8,991 nucleotides of DNA from Pseudomonadota bacterium (lineage in GTDB: Bacteria > Pseudomonadota > Alphaproteobacteria > Rhizobiales > Rhizobiaceae): NCBI GenBank assembly GCA_023388675.1, contig JAEWFU010000218.1:1-8991 (forward strand). The letters are read 5' to 3'. Both the position numbers and the translations under genes were made by a program. Under the pieces are notes generated by a model, which saw only the letters and a program-made list of their open reading frames with translations, made no database searches and had not been told where the DNA came from. Positions 6,775-8,991 of the stretch are shown here, in pieces (positions within the stretch are counted from its first letter, which is position 1; the number at the start of each line of letters is the position of its first letter).

Positions 6775-8055
6775 ATGAATTACCAACGGTTTTTCGAAGA
6801 AGCGATCGACCAGCTCCATGCGGAGCGACGCTACCGGGTATTTGCTGATCTGGAGCGGATCGTCGGTTCGTTTCCCAAAGCGATCTGGCGCGCCAATGGC
6901 GACGCCCGCGAAATCACCGTGTGGTGTTCCAACGACTATCTCGGCATGGGTCAGCATCCGCAGGTCATTGCCGCCACCCAGGATGCTGCCGGCTCGATGG
7001 GCTCGGGCGCCGGCGGCACGCGCAACATTTCCGGCACCAACCACCCGCTGGTCGAGCTGGAACTGGAACTCGCCGACCTGCACGGCAAGGAAGCAGGACT
7101 GGTCTTCACGTCCGGCTTCATCTCCAACGAGGCGTCGATCTCCACCATCGGCCGGCTGCTGCCGAACTGCCTGATCCTCTCGGACGAACTCAACCACGCC
7201 TCGATGATCGAGGGCGTACGCCGCTCCGGCGCGGAGAAGAAGATTTTCCGCCACAACGATCTCGCACATCTCGAGAGCCTGCTCCAGCAGGCCGGCCGCG
7301 AACGCGCCAAGCTGATCGTCTTCGAGAGCGTCTATTCGATGGACGGCGACATCGCACCGATCGCCGCGATCGCCGATCTTGCCGACAAGTACAACGCCAT
7401 GACCTATATCGACGAGGTGCACGCCGTCGGCATGTACGGCGCGCGCGGCGGCGGCATCACCGAGCGCGACGGGCTGGCACACCGCATCGACGTGATCGAG
7501 GGGACGCTCGCCAAGGCGTTCGGCGCACTCGGCGGCTACATCACCGGCACGCGCGAGGTGATCGACGCGGTGCGTTCCTATGCCCCCGGCTTCATCTTCA
7601 CGACCGCACTGCCGCCTTCGATCGCGGCGGCGGCTACCGCCTCGATCCGTCACCTGAAGACGTCGCAGGCCGAGCGCGACGCGCAGCAGCGACAGGCCCA
7701 GCACACCAAGGACGTGCTGTCGGCCGCCAAACTGCCGGTGATGCCGTCCGAGACTCATATCGTTCCCGTTCTGGTCGGCGATCCGGAGCTGTGCAAGATG
7801 GCGAGCGACCGGCTGCTCGCCAAGCACGGCATCTACATCCAGCCGATCAACTATCCGACCGTGCCGCGCGGCACCGAACGCCTGCGCATCACGCCGACGC
7901 CGTGCCACGACGACGCGCTGATCGCAACGCTCAAGGACGCGCTGGTGGAAACCTGGACCGCGCTCGGCATTCCGTTCCGCGACGAGACGCAGCCGCAGGA
8001 ACCGGTGCATTCCGACCGCATCGTGCCGCTGGTGGTTGCGAAGTCCGGCGGCTGA
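6775..8055 (+). CDS. hemA: 5-aminolevulinate synthase
   Basis: PLP-dependent condensation of glycine with succinyl-CoA to 5-aminolevulinate, CoA and CO2: the first step of heme and tetrapyrrole synthesis by the C4 (Shemin) route of alphaproteobacteria. The protein has 426 residues, close to the bacterial family size. It begins with the family-typical [11 protein letters not shown]. Visible landmarks: [13 protein letters not shown] (50-62), [15 protein letters not shown] (76-90), [12 protein letters not shown] (136-147), [10 protein letters not shown] (183-192), [12 protein letters not shown] (211-222; Asp213 should pair with the PLP ring nitrogen), and [14 protein letters not shown] (242-255) with Lys247 as the Schiff-base lysine. 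The [10 protein letters not shown] and [14 protein letters not shown] blocks separate it from the related AONS and KBL enzymes. It is divergent from asnO across a 277-bp region and convergent with the aminotransferase gene 9 bp away. A FixK/FnrL-like site upstream hints at oxygen control. Confidence 0.97.
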   Translation: MNYQRFFEEAIDQLHAERRYRVFADLERIVGSFPKAIWRANGDAREITVWCSNDYLGMGQHPQVIAATQDAAGSMGSGAGGTRNISGTNHPLVELELELADLHGKEAGLVFTSGFISNEASISTIGRLLPNCLILSDELNHASMIEGVRRSGAEKKIFRHNDLAHLESLLQQAGRERAKLIVFESVYSMDGDIAPIAAIADLADKYNAMTYIDEVHAVGMYGARGGGITERDGLAHRIDVIEGTLAKAFGALGGYITGTREVIDAVRSYAPGFIFTTALPPSIAAAATASIRHLKTSQAERDAQQRQAQHTKDVLSAAKLPVMPSETHIVPVLVGDPELCKMASDRLLAKHGIYIQPINYPTVPRGTERLRITPTPCHDDALIATLKDALVETWTALGIPFRDETQPQEPVHSDRIVPLVVAKSGG

Positions 8056-8064
8056 ACCAGCCGC
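8048..8064. terminator. Possible bidirectional hairpin terminator between hemA and the aminotransferase gene
   Basis: GCGGCTG and CAGCCGC form a perfect 7-bp inverted repeat around a 3-nt loop (AAC). It covers the hemA stop codon (8053-8055) and ends one base before the aminotransferase stop (8067-8065). All but two of the stem pairs are G-C. Neither strand has a T run after the stem, so it departs from a classical intrinsic terminator. Its place between convergent genes is the main support. Confidence 0.4.
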
Positions 8065-8991
8065 TCAGCGCGCCTCGATCCAGCGCGCAAGCCTCTCCAC
8101 CGCTTCCTCGACCTCGTCGAGCCGGCGGTGGAAGCAGAAGCGGAAGTAGCCCTCGCCGCCCACGCCGAACGCCGTGCCGGGCGCCAGCCCGACATTCGCC
8201 CGGTCGATGATGTCGAACGCGGCTGCCGTGGTGTCTTCCACGCCGTCGATCTTGAAGAAGGCGTAGAACGCGCCGGCGGGCGGCGACAGTGACACGCGAC
8301 CCGTTGCCTGCAACCGGTCGCAGACGATGCCGCGCGCGGCCCGCGCCCGCTCGACCTGCTCGGCGATGAACGCATCGCCCTCGTCGAGTGCCGCGACCGC
8401 GCCTTTCTGCAGGAATGCCGGCACGCCCGAAATCGAATACTGCACCAGGTTCTCGAACACCTGCTGCAATTCGGGGTGTATCTTCAGCCATCCCACACGC
8501 CAGCCGGTCATCGCCCAGTTCTTCGAGAAGCTGTTGACGAAGATGACGCGGTCGTCCGGTTCCATCACGTCGATGAAGGACGGTGCGCGCGTGCCGCCAT
8601 AATAAAACAGCGAATAAATCTCGTCGGCGACGACCCACAGGCCGCGTTCGCGCGCCAGATCGAGGATCGCAGCAAGCGTTTCCCGGTCGGCGGTCCAGCC
8701 GGTTGGATTGGACGGCGTGTTGACGAAGATGGCCCGGGTGGCCGGCGTGATCGCGGCGGCGATCTTTTCGACATCGCACGACCAGCCATTGCCTGAAGCA
8801 TCAAGGACAACCGGCACCGGCGTGGAACCCGCAATCCCGGCCGCAGCGGCGAAGTTGGGCCATGCCGGGGAAAGGTAGATCACCTCGTCGCCTTGCCCGG
8901 CAACCGCGTCGAGCGCGAGCTGGATCGCGTGCATGCCGCCATTCGTCGCGATGAATTCCTCGGGTGCGAACGTGCGGCCGAAGTGGCGACC
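8065..8991 (-). CDS. Class I/II pyridoxal-phosphate aminotransferase (N-terminus outside window)
   Basis: PLP-dependent fold-type I aminotransferase of the aspartate/aromatic/alanine group. The visible part is 308 residues, open to the window edge; full-length relatives are about 390, so roughly the first 80 are missing. In order: FIATNGGMHAIQLAL (PLP phosphate-binding turn), NTPSNPTG (PLP-contacting Asn), VVADEIYSLFYYGG (Asp and Tyr to the PLP ring) and VNSFSKNWAMTGWRVGW, whose Lys (visible residue 157) should form the Schiff base. Near the C-terminus the Arg in GYFRFCF is in the position that binds the substrate alpha-carboxylate. These motifs place it in the general 'PLP-dependent aminotransferase' family; substrate specificity is not readable. 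It converges on hemA with 9 bp between stops, so it does not belong to the hemA transcript. Its own promoter lies outside the window. Confidence 0.92.
   Translation of the reverse strand, partial: GRHFGRTFAPEEFIATNGGMHAIQLALDAVAGQGDEVIYLSPAWPNFAAAAGIAGSTPVPVVLDASGNGWSCDVEKIAAAITPATRAIFVNTPSNPTGWTADRETLAAILDLARERGLWVVADEIYSLFYYGGTRAPSFIDVMEPDDRVIFVNSFSKNWAMTGWRVGWLKIHPELQQVFENLVQYSISGVPAFLQKGAVAALDEGDAFIAEQVERARAARGIVCDRLQATGRVSLSPPAGAFYAFFKIDGVEDTTAAAFDIIDRANVGLAPGTAFGVGGEGYFRFCFHRRLDEVEEAVERLARWIEAR

Noticed and set aside
6640..8010. Long open frame of 456 codons on the minus strand opposite hemA
   Set aside because: It lies antisense to hemA, whose protein is fully conserved. Its translation is rich in Arg, Gly, Asp and His with no recognisable motif, a usual artefact of high GC at third codon positions.
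6921..8210. Open frame of 429 codons on the plus strand in another frame of hemA
   Set aside because: Low-complexity Arg-rich translation overlapping hemA completely and running into the convergent gene; no start signal and no family resemblance.
1..8991. Search for insertion sequences, CRISPR arrays, tRNA or rRNA genes, and phage or defence genes
   Set aside because: No terminal inverted repeats with a transposase, no regularly spaced repeats, no tRNA-like cloverleaf and no anomalous gene content were seen by eye. The window reads as ordinary core and stress-metabolism chromosome.

Overview
The window is GC-rich chromosomal DNA, densely packed with genes. It most resembles an alphaproteobacterium of the order Hyphomicrobiales (Rhizobiales), perhaps Phyllobacteriaceae or Mesorhizobium-like. 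This rests on a 5-aminolevulinate synthase (the C4 heme pathway), a perfect EcfG-type general-stress promoter, a FixK/FnrL-like box, a small alphaproteobacterial L,D-transpeptidase and a LivJ-type binding protein. The genus is a guess. I see no mobile element, tRNA, rRNA or CRISPR array.

Layout, left to right. (1) 1-1021, minus: most of a periplasmic branched-chain-amino-acid-type ABC transporter substrate-binding protein, cut at its C-terminus by the window edge. (2) 1022-1319: a divergent intergenic region. (3) 1320-1748, plus: a small secreted YkuD-type L,D-transpeptidase. (4) 1755-6497, minus: a complete three-gene operon transcribed leftward, asnO - ngg - M42 peptidase, with cistron junctions of +4 bp and a 1-base TAATG overlap. 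This is the N-acetylglutaminylglutamine amide (NAGGN) osmoprotectant cluster. Ngg, a GNAT plus ATP-grasp fusion, is the N-acetylglutaminylglutamine synthetase. AsnO amidates the dipeptide. The M42-family hydrolase travels with them, and its role is unsettled. (5) 6498-6774: a 277-bp divergent control region carrying GGAAC-N16-CGTT facing asnO and TTGC-N6-TCAA upstream of hemA. (6) 6775-8055, plus: hemA. (7) 8065-8991, minus: a class I/II PLP aminotransferase, cut at its N-terminus by the window edge. It converges on hemA, with a small perfect hairpin spanning hemA's stop.

How the genes fit together: the operon makes a compatible solute under osmotic stress. Its promoter sequence predicts that it belongs to the PhyR-NepR-EcfG general stress regulon. 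The divergently transcribed hemA may respond to oxygen through a CRP/FNR-family regulator. The NAGGN pathway is already described, so the window holds no wholly new system. The parts most worth checking are the shared control region, the altered glutamine-site motif in AsnO and the unassigned M42 hydrolase.
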